Source: Lachnospiraceae bacterium (GTDB lineage Bacteria > Bacillota > Clostridia > Lachnospirales > Lachnospiraceae). From it: a DNA stretch of 64,000 nucleotides. Under the pieces are notes generated by a model, which saw only the letters and a list, made by a program, of their open reading frames with translations, ran no database searches and was not told the origin of the DNA. The translations under genes and the position numbers were made by a program. Where the stretch lies: positions 62,001-126,000 of the forward strand of contig CAJTHM010000007.1 of the NCBI GenBank assembly GCA_910576125.1, written 5' to 3'. This document shows, piece by piece, positions 43,347-51,753 of the stretch; positions within the stretch are counted from its first letter, which is position 1; each line of letters opens with the position of its first letter.

Positions 43347-43754
43347 TTATCCCATGCCGCACTCCATGCCGTATTCCGCCATGGCTGCCGCCCTGTCCTC
43401 CGCCGCAAAATATGCGTCCGCCTGATCCCTGTCCAGCTGGAGGATCTCCCCGGCCTCCTTTTCCCCCATTTGGATCGGCGCCAGATGGGAGTTGATCTCC
43501 ATACACAGCTTCTGGTCCGGGCAGGTGTCTATGAATCCCCCGCAGGTATCCAGGATGAGCCTGTCCACAAAATCCGTAATGACCATCTTCTGTGCGTCAA
43601 GGAAATGACTGCCGACAAAGTTTGCCATGTTCTCCGGCGTTGTGGCGATCAGGTATTCTTTCCTTGCTTTTCCGTCTGACGGATACACATAGGCATAGCC
43701 CATCCTCTCTGTATCCATGATCTTTCCCATCATCTCTATAGTTTTCCTGTCCAT
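43347..43754 (-). CDS. Conserved element protein of unknown function
   Basis: A 135-residue protein with start at 43754 (MDRKTIEMMGK) after CAGGAGGGAATGC. It is acidic, with no signal peptide or membrane helix, and has KMVITDFVDRLILDTCGGFI in the middle and an Ala/Glu-rich end. It lies 43 bp before the MazF-like gene on the same strand. I do not recognise a family; its position would fit an antitoxin, but it lacks the small DNA-binding fold of MazE. Confidence 0.65.
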   Translation of the reverse strand: MDRKTIEMMGKIMDTERMGYAYVYPSDGKARKEYLIATTPENMANFVGSHFLDAQKMVITDFVDRLILDTCGGFIDTCPDQKLCMEINSHLAPIQMGEKEAGEILQLDRDQADAYFAAEDRAAAMAEYGMECGMG

Positions 43755-44408
43755 GCATTCCCTCCTGTGGAAGCAGATGCTTCCGTGCCTCATAGTTTCA
43801 TGACACAAGGACGGCGGCAGTCCCCATCGTGGCCGTTTGGATCATCCTCCCGGCTCCCTGGCAGTCTGCCGCCGTAGTTTCTATCATGAAGACATTTCCC
43901 CTCCGGGGGATTCCCCGGCCCGGAAAATGCCTGTCCTTCGTCTTTTATTTCTATCTGCCCCTGTTCGACACTACTCCCCGGAGCGGGCGCAGGATGCGCC
44001 CATAGGCAGCAGACAAAGACCGGCCGTGGCTCAAGGCCGTCATGGGTTTCTCACCCCTCCGAGGTTCTCTCCGGGCCGCCCTCATTGCGTGGTCCCGCTC
44101 CTGCGGGGCTGTGACTGGACGGAAGTATCATTATAGGCTGTCCATGTCATGGCAGGCGGCCTGCCACAGGCCGCTTTGGGACGAACATTTGCCGCTCTGC
44201 ACCTTTGATGTCATCTTTTTGGCAGGTTGCCCTGCAGGTGGTCATGGCGTGTCCTCCGCACCGCTCCGCTCTTTCAAGCTGGACAGCTAACGTATCTATG
44301 CTGCTGGATATGACCACCTGGCGGCGGTATTTTTCAATGGACAGAGGGGAGGAAAAATTCCCCTCTACTTACTTCCACGTTGGCAGGACGTTTTGCACAC
44401 CCTGAAAT
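43755..44408. other. 654-bp gene-poor region with hairpins
   Basis: No ORF with a binding site stands out; on the minus strand only two frames of about 30 codons begin with ATG (near 44,240 and 44,045). Structures seen: GCGGCCTG-CCA-CAGGCCGC near 44,158, and AGAGGGGA-N8-TCCCCTCT at 44343-44366. A TATAAT on the minus strand near 44,133 suggests a promoter reading leftwards. It may encode a structured leader or small RNA. Confidence 0.45.
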
Positions 44409-44861
44409 TTAATTTTTTTCAAAAAATTTTTTCAGCTTCTTCAGGATATGGTTCTTGCGCTTGTGTACGGCGTTGCGGTATATGCCCATGCACTCCGCCG
44501 CTTCCCGCTCGGTCTGGCCCTGGAAAAACAGGCGGTCTATCAGCTCCCGCTCATCATCAGGGAGCAGGGAGAGCGCCTTATGTAGCTGCTCGTACTGGAG
44601 TTTCCGCAGCGCGGTTTCCTCCACGCTCTCGGCTTCCTCGGCAAACTGCACCTCCTGTTCTGCCAGCCGTTCCAGGGAATCCTCCCTGCTGGGTATGGTC
44701 GTTATGGTCTGATCCTCCTGGCTTATGATGGTCTGCTCTGTCTTGAGGTCGTATTCCTGATACTGCATTTTTCTTTCTGTGGTCCTGAGCAGACTGATCA
44801 CTTCCTCGCCTGCCTCCGGGTACATCTTCCTGTAATCCGGAATTCTGTATGCCTTTGCCAT
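44409..44861 (-). CDS. Sigma-70 region 4-like protein
   Basis: A 150-residue protein starting after AAAAAAGGAGGACAAGACT. The C-terminal 60 residues (ALSLLPDDERELIDRLFFQG, TEREAAECMGIYRNAVHKRK) are a sigma-70 region 4 helix-turn-helix. The N-terminal part is acidic and helical and lacks region 2. Such proteins occur in Tn916-like and phage-like elements as transcription activators. It may switch on the minus-strand genes to its left. Confidence 0.83.
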   Translation of the reverse strand: MAKAYRIPDYRKMYPEAGEEVISLLRTTERKMQYQEYDLKTEQTIISQEDQTITTIPSREDSLERLAEQEVQFAEEAESVEETALRKLQYEQLHKALSLLPDDERELIDRLFFQGQTEREAAECMGIYRNAVHKRKNHILKKLKKFFEKN

Positions 44862-45256
44862 AGTCTTGTCCTCCTTTTTTGAATTTCAAAAAATGAAGGA
44901 CAGGCGGCGGGCCGCGGCATTTCCCCCGGACAGCAAAAGAGCGCATCTCCATTTCAGGAAATGCGCCCTTTTGCAAAATGGTGTAATTTATTGCAACATG
45001 AGAAACAATAATATAAATTATTGTCGAACAAAAAAACCGCAATCCACAATAGGAGTGCAGTCTTTTAGGTACTTCCATATTGGTATTTTTGGAAAAAACT
45101 CTTCCCTTACCTACAGCAAATCTGTGTTGTCCCTTTCCAGGGAACTTTAACATTTTAATTATAAATTACCGCATAAATGGATTTTCATGAAAAGCATTTT
45201 AACTGTTATTCCAAATTCTTCCTGTACAAACCAATAAGCCAGTCATAGCAAACCTG
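44862..45256. other. AT-rich spacer with palindrome
   Basis: 395 bp without a gene at the border between GC-rich element genes and the AT-rich cargo. A perfect palindrome ACAATAAT-ATAA-ATTATTGT lies at 45005-45024 and GCGCAT/ATGCGC arms flank 44,944-44,968. The palindrome is 144 bp before the sigma-like gene and may be its operator. Confidence 0.45.
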
Positions 45257-46312
45257 TTAATTCTCTTTATAACACATAAAATCACCCGGCCTTACTGACG
45301 TATGATACATATCAGCTTTTCTCTCTAACGCTTTCTCTATATCCCATTCAATTGTACTGGCTTTAAATTCCACTCCCTTCTTCTCCAACCACTCTTCCCA
45401 TTTTTCTATTATCCCAACCTGCCCCTGGGTTATGGCGCCTTCCGAAAAAGCTCCCACTATTTTGGAATATATAGAAGAATCAAATCCGGAGTACAGTATC
45501 CCCCATCCCTTATCCGGTTCTTTTTCGTTCATGTATCCCATTCCGCCAATGCCAATCGTCAGGATTCCATTTTCATCCCGGAACGCATATCCGGCGATCT
45601 CCAATTCCGCATATGTCATCGCCATTTCCCTGCTTGTCATAAGGGATGGGTATTTTTCCATATATATATTTGCAAGCTCCTCTAATTTCCGGGTTTGTTC
45701 CTCACCGTCAACCAGTATGCACGCGCCATTTCCTTCCGCGCCTTTCTTTTTGATGGAAGCGATTCCCGTGTATTGGTTTATTGTAATATCGAACCGCTCA
45801 TTTATACAGGAGCCCTTTATCTCATCAACCCCCATAAACTCTTTCAGGGCACTTTCCAGGAAAGCATCCATTCCGCAGGCGTTCATAAGCCCTCCCAGCC
45901 TGTCTTCCTGAATCAGGTAACGTTTTCCGGTTTCAGAATCAACCTGGACAGTTGTGTTTTGGGGATCGAATCTGTAATATTTATCTGACGTTTTGTCATA
46001 TATGCTCCAATGATTTTTTATTCCGTCTTTATTGTATACAGAGACTGCATATTTCTCATTTTCAACCTTTTCAGGCTCCGTGCATGCCTGTGCGCCCAGA
46101 CTTTCAGATATGGCTCCGCCCCTGATGCCTGCCTTCATGCAATTATATGCGTCATATGCGCTTAACCGGCCATTTTCAGCCCGCTTCCCCGGCTGACAGG
46201 AATCCGCTTTGCCCACCCGTTCAAACAGCGACGCCCCTCTGTTTGGCGCATTCGTGCTCCTGTACTCATATTGTCTTCCCCTCATCAAAACACTGCTCAT
46301 TCCAACATTCAT
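45257..46312 (-). CDS. Unknown 351-residue protein (MNVG type)
   Basis: The protein begins MNVGMSSVLMRGRQYEYRS and has no signal peptide. The first 80 residues are rich in Arg, Ser and Gly and look disordered. Then come SVYNKDGIKNHWSIYDKTSD near 93-112, DITINQYTGIASIKKKG near 174-190, and FRDENGILTIGIGGMGYMNE near 238-257, followed by a helical end. The style (disordered start, IGIGGMG loop) recalls uncharacterised protein families that occur in multiple copies in Lachnospiraceae. The start has only a weak ATGGAGA binding site, and a strong hairpin (46346-46385) lies in its leader. Function unknown. Confidence 0.7.
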   Translation of the reverse strand: MNVGMSSVLMRGRQYEYRSTNAPNRGASLFERVGKADSCQPGKRAENGRLSAYDAYNCMKAGIRGGAISESLGAQACTEPEKVENEKYAVSVYNKDGIKNHWSIYDKTSDKYYRFDPQNTTVQVDSETGKRYLIQEDRLGGLMNACGMDAFLESALKEFMGVDEIKGSCINERFDITINQYTGIASIKKKGAEGNGACILVDGEEQTRKLEELANIYMEKYPSLMTSREMAMTYAELEIAGYAFRDENGILTIGIGGMGYMNEKEPDKGWGILYSGFDSSIYSKIVGAFSEGAITQGQVGIIEKWEEWLEKKGVEFKASTIEWDIEKALERKADMYHTSVRPGDFMCYKEN

Positions 46313-46345
46313 TATATGGTCTCCATTTGTTTTTCATTATTTTTT

Positions 46346-46385
46346 GACTCTTTACAGACTTAAAAGTGTCAGTCTGTAAAGAGTC
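46346..46385. repeat. Perfect 15-bp hairpin in front of the 351-residue gene
   Basis: GACTCTTTACAGACT (46346-46360) and AGTCTGTAAAGAGTC (46371-46385) with a 10-nt loop. No T run follows on the minus strand, so it is not a standard terminator for the secreted-protein gene to its right; a role in leader control or mRNA stability is possible. Confidence 0.7.
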
Positions 46386-46390
46386 ATATA

Positions 46391-46882
46391 TAAAAACTCC
46401 TGCGCTCCCTCAATCAATTAAAATTGTATGTTACGTCCACTGTAGATGCAGTTCCTACTGCTACGCCTCCTATTTTCACATAATAAACGCCGGAGGGTAT
46501 TCGGGACATATCAATTTCCAGTACTTCAGCGGAATAATTCGCAAAATTGATATTAATCTGCGATCCCGAGTCAGGAATAAAATATATAGTCCCCTGAACT
46601 AAACTGCGGCCATTATTTCTAGGCATGGTCAATGTCAATGTCGAATCATCATACACTGCCTGCATGCCAACCGTATAGGTAGTTTTTGATGTTCCGAACC
46701 TAAAAGTCTTTACCGTTCTGGCTCCGACCTCAGCGACAGCCTGCACAGCTTTCAACGACTCAACTTCACTTGCATATACATAGTCCGTACTGCTGAATAG
46801 AAACATGGCCGCCATCGCCAGCACAAAATACTTAATCTTCTTCATCCCATTAACCTCCATTTCAAATGCGCAGGAGTTTTTA
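46391..46882. repeat. 15-bp inverted repeats flanking the small secreted-protein gene
   Basis: TAAAAACTCCTGCGC at 46391-46405 is repeated exactly in inverted form, GCGCAGGAGTTTTTA, at 46868-46882. The 462 bp between hold the whole gene at 46414-46845 with its ribosome binding site. Confidence 0.8.
46414..46845 (-). CDS. Small secreted protein of unknown function
   Basis: A 143-residue protein with start 46845 (MKKIKYFVLAMAAMF), chosen because GGAGGT lies seven bases before it. Residues 1-25 are a signal peptide with a likely cut after VYA. The mature part (about 118 residues) is beta-rich: TVKTFRFGTSKTTYTVGMQA, TLTLTMPRNNGRS, QININFANYSAEVLEIDMSR and SGVYYVKIGGVAVG. No Cys, no anchor. It is enclosed by a pair of inverted repeats. 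Fold and role are unknown; it might be a single beta-sandwich. Confidence 0.75.
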   Translation of the reverse strand: MKKIKYFVLAMAAMFLFSSTDYVYASEVESLKAVQAVAEVGARTVKTFRFGTSKTTYTVGMQAVYDDSTLTLTMPRNNGRSLVQGTIYFIPDSGSQININFANYSAEVLEIDMSRIPSGVYYVKIGGVAVGTASTVDVTYNFN

Positions 46883-46912
46883 ATCTGCGCCATTTAGCTG
46901 GGAATAATCCAG

Positions 46913-47232
46913 TCATAACGGCAGTAATACTTTAGAGATTCCTCTGTCAGTCAGAACCTCCATCTGCTCCCCAAAAGGCCCAAGCGTTACCTCTTTGACA
47001 GAGGCTGATACATCCATTTCTCATAGCGCTCCACTGCTTTCTGATGAATAGAACCTGGAACGCCTGCCTTATTTCCTACTTCTTCTATCCGCCCATTCCT
47101 CACCTCACATCTGGTTTCATTAATTATGAATTCCCTGTTGGTATCGACTCCTGATTCATTCAAAAATACCAACATCATCGGTGTGCTGATTGCCCCACGA
47201 TATAGCACCAAAAGCGCATGCTGTTCGCTCAA
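46913..47232 (-). pseudogene. Frameshifted C-terminal gene fragment
   Basis: An open frame from 47232 (TTG, no binding site; TAG just upstream) reads LLVLYRGAISTPMMLVFLNE, CEVRNGRIEEVGNKAGVPGS and ends QPLSKR at 46987. Near 47,010 a second frame continues naturally as VKEVTLGPFGEQMEVL and GISKVLLPL to a TGA at 46913-46915. The two parts together look like the end of one protein with a frameshift; the N-terminal part is absent. Family not recognised. Confidence 0.5.
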
Positions 47233-47347
47233 ATCAAATTTGTTATTACGCTACCTCTACCCCAATCTGCGGCGAATTTGTTTTGCCCCTTTATATGGAA
47301 CACCTAATTATAGAACACCATATAAGTGAATTCCTCTAAAAAATATG

Positions 47348-48400
47348 TTATCCATATTTCCATTGAGTATCTTCAGGAATATAATTTCCAAAATGATTAT
47401 TGATTCCTGTCGACCATGCATACCATCCCGTAAATAGGGAAAGATGACTCATAAAGTCAGAATATCCCTTAACATTATCTATCTGTTCATCATGTTCTTC
47501 CCATATTTCATCAGCCTGGAACAATTGCCCTTTTAAACTATCCGGTGTTATATAAAAGGGAATATCCTTTTCATACTTTTTCCCACCTATCCACATGTCC
47601 ATTTTTGATACATCATCTACATCTTCTTTGTAAAAAAATCTAAAATCTTTTGGCGGCGCCATTGCCTCATCTGCCATACTTGCTCTCCCAACCTGATTCC
47701 GATAGGTAAAATTCCAACCACTGTTAAAATCGAATCCGCCATCCAGAGTCAAATCAGAGTTTTTTTCTATTTCTTCCGTATCAATGGAACCAATTCCCCA
47801 CTTTTGTGCAATTTCATTTGCCATAATTCCTAATGAGTCTTTGACATCCGCACACTGATAATAATAGTCCGCATTATAGTAAACCCAGTCATAGTTCCTG
47901 TAACCATAGTCCGCGTTTATCTTTGCCCCTTCGTCATAGTTTGCCCTTCTGGCAGCTCTGGCATTTTCCTTGGCAAAAATCTCATATACTTCACTGATTA
48001 TTTTCCTATTGTCCTCATCCACATTACCAGATGACCAGTGCTGCTGAACCTGGTATTTTCGCATCTCCGTACAACAAGCATAAAAATACTGATCCAATTC
48101 GCTCTTGTCTATCCTGCCGGCATAAAAATCACTCATATGTTTTTCGATGTCCTTTTGCATATCATATCCAAAAGAATCTCCAAACAGATGGTCGGGCATG
48201 GGAACCGTAATCTGATAATTCGTATAACAATCACATACACTCCATAACTCTTCCGTCATTTTTTCAAAGGTATCTCTCGTAGGTGTAAAAGTATCCCGAA
48301 CTTTTTTAATCAAATCATCTTGGTTCTTTATCCCTTTGTCTGTCAGCCGATTATTAATGTCCAAACCTATTACATTAACTGGAACATTTCCCACATTCAT
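47348..48400 (-). CDS. Unknown 350-residue protein (MNVG type)
   Basis: Starts MNVGNVPVNVIGLDINNRL at 48400 after GGGAGGATTTTGT. No signal peptide or membrane segment. The protein is acidic and rich in Tyr, Trp and Asp, with GAKINADYGYRNYDWVYYN and DADYYYQCAD-like stretches in the middle and MWIGGKKYEKDIPFYITPDS near 270-290. It shares with the 351-residue neighbour the MNVG start, the length and the AT-rich codon use, but clear alignment of the rest is not obvious by eye. Function unknown; an exported effector without a classical signal is one possibility. Confidence 0.7.
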   Translation of the reverse strand: MNVGNVPVNVIGLDINNRLTDKGIKNQDDLIKKVRDTFTPTRDTFEKMTEELWSVCDCYTNYQITVPMPDHLFGDSFGYDMQKDIEKHMSDFYAGRIDKSELDQYFYACCTEMRKYQVQQHWSSGNVDEDNRKIISEVYEIFAKENARAARRANYDEGAKINADYGYRNYDWVYYNADYYYQCADVKDSLGIMANEIAQKWGIGSIDTEEIEKNSDLTLDGGFDFNSGWNFTYRNQVGRASMADEAMAPPKDFRFFYKEDVDDVSKMDMWIGGKKYEKDIPFYITPDSLKGQLFQADEIWEEHDEQIDNVKGYSDFMSHLSLFTGWYAWSTGINNHFGNYIPEDTQWKYG

Positions 48401-48756
48401 ACAAAATCCTCCCTAAGCCATAAAGTAGTATAAACAAGTTATAAATCCCTTCCCTTTTTTGATTTTCTTAATCAGTATCATCTGAAAAGAGAAAATACAA
48501 AAAAATCAATTAACTAAGCCATGGAAAGAAATAGTGTGCTGACCGTATTATATCTGGCGAAACTCTGCAGTATATTTTATCGGCAAGATGTTTAATGTAG
48601 CCGATGCGATGGCATCATTGACCAAAAACAACACCGTCCGATGGAAAAATAGACAAACCCGTTTGCCTGAATGTAATACAGTCAGCACGGTATTTATTTC
48701 ATATTTTATTTTCTGCTACCACAAATCTATATGTTTAGCACTTCTATCACTTTGTA
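48401..48756. other. AT-rich spacer
   Basis: 356 bp between the 350-residue protein and the stop of the 588-residue secreted protein. A plus-strand frame of 66 codons at 48588 has no good binding site and is not called. The minus strand should carry the promoter of the 48400 gene. Confidence 0.4.
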
Positions 48757-50523
48757 CTAAATATCACCATATTCATAATAATAAGTAAAAGAAAACGCTG
48801 GCGTAATAGTTTTGGTAGTTGCCTCAGAACCAAGGAATGATGCCTGCCATGTTCCGTGCAATAAGGCATTATTGGTCGAGTCAAATGTATAACCAATTTT
48901 TATATAACTGCTAAAATTATCACTATAAAGCCAGGATGACATGTTAGGAGCACTTGTTCCCCATTGATAAACATATGACATAGTCACTCCATTGACAGTA
49001 ACTTTATCTACTTGTGCTGTAAGGGGCAAATCACTTCCATCTACACTGAAACTCATCGACCTATGACCTGAGGCATTTATTTTAACTGAGGTATATGGAG
49101 ATATTCTTGTTTGATCTGCACACATAACCGGATTTCCTACTGCTGTTCCCATAGTGCCAGTTCTAAGCGATAAGTTATTATTGGGATTTGTCGAATAGAC
49201 TACTAAATAGTATTCTGTCCCTACAACAGTATTCAGCCTCGCTTTTTCTGCACAAGTAAATGCACCACTTCCTACAAAAGATGTCTTATGCGTATCGGAA
49301 TCCGCTGCTGAATCATACATTACATGTGTTCCGCTCGCATCAAGAATCTTAAACCTAATGTCACTTACATTGCTTAAAATCGTAATTACACTTGTGGATT
49401 CTCTTTTGTATTTAAACCAATATTCTCCAACATTGGGCACATATGAACTATTTTCTAAATTGGTCTTTGTCTCATAATATTGTTCCAGTAAAACTGTATT
49501 TTCTATACCACTCATCATTAATTCTGTTTCATTTTTATCACCAATAATGATTCTATAATCACTTGCGCGATTTTCATATGATTTCGGCTTTGCAACAATG
49601 GTATAATTGCATACAGTCGCATCTGATGACGGTTTGTCAATAAATCCCCAGTTTTTCGCCTGCCTGCTCCCTGTTGATCTTATGAACACCTGATTTCCAC
49701 TTTCATCATATACCTCTATGCTGGCTCCAACATAACCTTTTCTCACCAAACATACTGCTGCTGAATCCATTTCGGTAAAATCGATAGAAAAATCATATGT
49801 AACAGAATCATTTGCAGAAGAAAAACTTCCTTCAAACACTTGATATGGTTCAACCACTGGAGCTTCTATTACATCAATTGCATATCCAACTATTCTCGAA
49901 AATTCCCCTGCACTATCCTCTACCTGATAATATAGTTGATAACTTCCAGGCACTGTAATCTGCATTACGAATCCGCCATCAACTTCACCCAAAATAAAAT
50001 CCACTGCATTGCCATCCACATATCGACCTGTAATAGCATCTCCATCCGCATCAGTATCATCATAGAAAAAAACGATTATTGTTTCGGTTGTAATCTGTCC
50101 ATCTACCAGCGATTCCTCATTTACTATCACAGGAATCAAGCCTGCTGTCGGCGCTGTCCTTGCAATATCCATATCATTTGTAATGCTTGCAGCAATATTT
50201 CCCGCCGCCATATCTGCGTTTATTACCCTGTCAAGTTCATATCTGCCCTTTTCCCGCAGAATATCCACCAAAGAAACAATCCCCTGATTTTCAGCATTAT
50301 AAACCTGTGGCACCTCAGCTCTCTGCTCTTGCGCAGATATAATAACCGGCTGCATATCAGCTACTACCTCATTTGCTGAATTATCTACGGATTCTTGTTC
50401 CACCAACCACTCTTCATATGTCATATTTGTAATAGTACCTGACTCTGTAGCCAAAACTGTGGTGGAGAAAAATAAGCATAACGTCAATGTTAATGAAATA
50501 AAGCTAAATATCCTCTTTGTCAT
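48757..50523 (-). CDS. Large secreted protein of unknown function, ECF-controlled operon
   Basis: A 588-residue protein starting after ATAGGAGGTCGTT. Residues 1-26 are a signal peptide (cut after VLA). Residues 30-110 are polar. Residues 125-215 look like an Ig-like/cadherin-type bacterial domain (IPVIVNEESLVDGQI, DADGDAITG, GSYQLYYQVEDSAG). The rest holds two pre-peptidase C-terminal-like beta domains (YTIVAKPKSY, YYLVVYSTNPNNNLS) and a beta C-terminus ending EYGDI. No wall anchor is seen, so it is probably released or held by partners. It lies 45 bp after the 131-residue secreted protein gene and shares its promoter. Confidence 0.8.
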   Translation of the reverse strand: MTKRIFSFISLTLTLCLFFSTTVLATESGTITNMTYEEWLVEQESVDNSANEVVADMQPVIISAQEQRAEVPQVYNAENQGIVSLVDILREKGRYELDRVINADMAAGNIAASITNDMDIARTAPTAGLIPVIVNEESLVDGQITTETIIVFFYDDTDADGDAITGRYVDGNAVDFILGEVDGGFVMQITVPGSYQLYYQVEDSAGEFSRIVGYAIDVIEAPVVEPYQVFEGSFSSANDSVTYDFSIDFTEMDSAAVCLVRKGYVGASIEVYDESGNQVFIRSTGSRQAKNWGFIDKPSSDATVCNYTIVAKPKSYENRASDYRIIIGDKNETELMMSGIENTVLLEQYYETKTNLENSSYVPNVGEYWFKYKRESTSVITILSNVSDIRFKILDASGTHVMYDSAADSDTHKTSFVGSGAFTCAEKARLNTVVGTEYYLVVYSTNPNNNLSLRTGTMGTAVGNPVMCADQTRISPYTSVKINASGHRSMSFSVDGSDLPLTAQVDKVTVNGVTMSYVYQWGTSAPNMSSWLYSDNFSSYIKIGYTFDSTNNALLHGTWQASFLGSEATTKTITPAFSFTYYYEYGDI

Positions 50524-50567
50524 AACGACCTCCTATTACTGAATCATTTAGTATCTTAGTACATATT

Positions 50568-50963
50568 TCAGTACGTCCTTTCGCCTGATATAGCAGTCTT
50601 CGTCTCTGTGTTCGCCGACACTGTAACTACAAGACGATAAGTTCCTCTGGAAACAGAATAAGTCTCTACAATCGACAAATTCTTTTCAGTGCTGGAATCC
50701 TCCCAAAATTCCACATCAATCCAAGCATTTCCAGATTTTTTCTGCAATGTAGCGCTTACATAGGTGCTTGTTACATCACTCTTTCCCCGCACATATCCGG
50801 TAATACTGGCTTCTCCCGAATCTGAGATATACAGATCAGCAGAGTAAGATATTATATATGTCATTCTTGACTCCGCTGCCTCTGTCATAATAGCCGGTAT
50901 TGCAGCTACTAACATTGCAAGCATGATACATAATGCTGTAATTCTATGGGATTTCTTCATCAT
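50568..50963 (-). CDS. Small secreted protein, first gene after the ECF promoter
   Basis: A 131-residue protein starting at 50963 (Met-Met-Lys-Lys) after AAAGGGGGTG. A signal peptide covers residues 1-30 (cut near TEA-AES). The mature 100 residues are beta-rich with Thr/Ser: MTYIISYSADLYISDSGEAS, VSATLQKKSGNAWIDVEFWE and TYRLVVTVSANTETK. This pattern resembles small immunoglobulin-like beta sandwiches found in Lachnospiraceae exported proteins. It begins 31 bp after the -10 element of the ECF-type promoter and leads the operon with the 588-residue protein. Confidence 0.78.
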   Translation of the reverse strand: MMKKSHRITALCIMLAMLVAAIPAIMTEAAESRMTYIISYSADLYISDSGEASITGYVRGKSDVTSTYVSATLQKKSGNAWIDVEFWEDSSTEKNLSIVETYSVSRGTYRLVVTVSANTETKTAISGERTY

Positions 50964-50993
50964 TTTCACCCCCTTTCCATCCTTTATATAATA

Positions 50994-51023
50994 ATAACGA
51001 TTCATATATTTCATTTTGTTACA
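50994..51023 (-). promoter_or_regulatory. ECF-type promoter of the secreted-protein operon
   Basis: On the minus strand TGTAAC (51023-51018), 18 bp, CGTTAT (50999-50994), followed by TATTA. The same elements with the same spacing stand before the ECF sigma operon (52362-52391). TGTAAC and CGT are typical -35 and -10 words for SigX/SigW-like ECF factors. Confidence 0.75.
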
Positions 51024-51063
51024 TGACTGCGTAAATATTTATTTTTCTTACTCTTATTATTTA

Positions 51064-51753
51064 CTACTCCCATACCCAATGCAAAAATATTTCCCTAATA
51101 TCCTCCACAGATAGTTCTTCTGCGAATATAGTGTATACACTGCTGCCAAGCTCCAAATAAGCGTAGATGGTTCCACCTTCATTTCGATAAAGTTCTGCTG
51201 TATATCCGTTTAAAGATAAAGCTGTCTTTTCTCCGTATTCACTATCATACACAACTATTCTGCCATCCACTATCATCTCCTGCTGACAAATCAACTGTCT
51301 CCCCGACTCATCTACGTATAAATACTCCAAAAATAATTCATTCATATTCTCTCCCACGGAAACATATCCCTCCGGAATATAAACCGGGGCATGGGCCTCA
51401 GACTGTTCGTCCCACTTGCTATCCGTTATATAATGATACAGAAAAGAATCCTCCCAGATTGTCTTTATAGTATCAAAAAAAACAATTCGACATGCCTCAA
51501 TGCTCATAGAACATAGAAAGACTATTACCACCACAACAGCCGCAATGTGTAAATATCTCCTACCAATCTTATATACAGCACTCCGTATGCTCCTGCGCCT
51601 TTCCCAACGCTGCAAACGCTTCATCTTTTTTTCAAAACCTATTGAGAATTCATACTTGTAATCTATTTCTTTCTCAATATCCTCTAAAAAAGCCTCTGCA
51701 GCCATAGGCATATATCTATACAACCATTCATCCGTTATCTGTATTCTATTCAT
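51064..51753 (-). CDS. Membrane anti-sigma-like protein (DUF4367-type)
   Basis: A 229-residue protein. The first 65 residues are charged and cytoplasmic (FLEDIEKEIDYKYEFSIGF, KKMKRLQRWERRRS), one helix spans about 68-88 (LHIAAVVVVIVFLCSMSI), and the outer part (about 140 residues) has YIPEGYVSVGENMNELF and LSLNGYTAELYRNEGGTIYA like DUF4367 domains. Its start overlaps the end of the sigma gene by 8 bp (51746-51753), so the two are coupled. This is the standard layout of an ECF sigma factor and its membrane partner; anti-sigma activity is inferred. Confidence 0.82.
   Translation of the reverse strand: MNRIQITDEWLYRYMPMAAEAFLEDIEKEIDYKYEFSIGFEKKMKRLQRWERRRSIRSAVYKIGRRYLHIAAVVVVIVFLCSMSIEACRIVFFDTIKTIWEDSFLYHYITDSKWDEQSEAHAPVYIPEGYVSVGENMNELFLEYLYVDESGRQLICQQEMIVDGRIVVYDSEYGEKTALSLNGYTAELYRNEGGTIYAYLELGSSVYTIFAEELSVEDIREIFLHWVWE

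Noticed and set aside
46987..47232. A complete 81-residue gene
   Set aside because: There is no ATG or binding site, a stop lies just upstream in frame, and the sequence continues meaningfully in another frame.
48588..48788. Plus-strand 66-codon ORF
   Set aside because: No convincing binding site, overlaps the stop of the secreted-protein gene, composition not coding-like.
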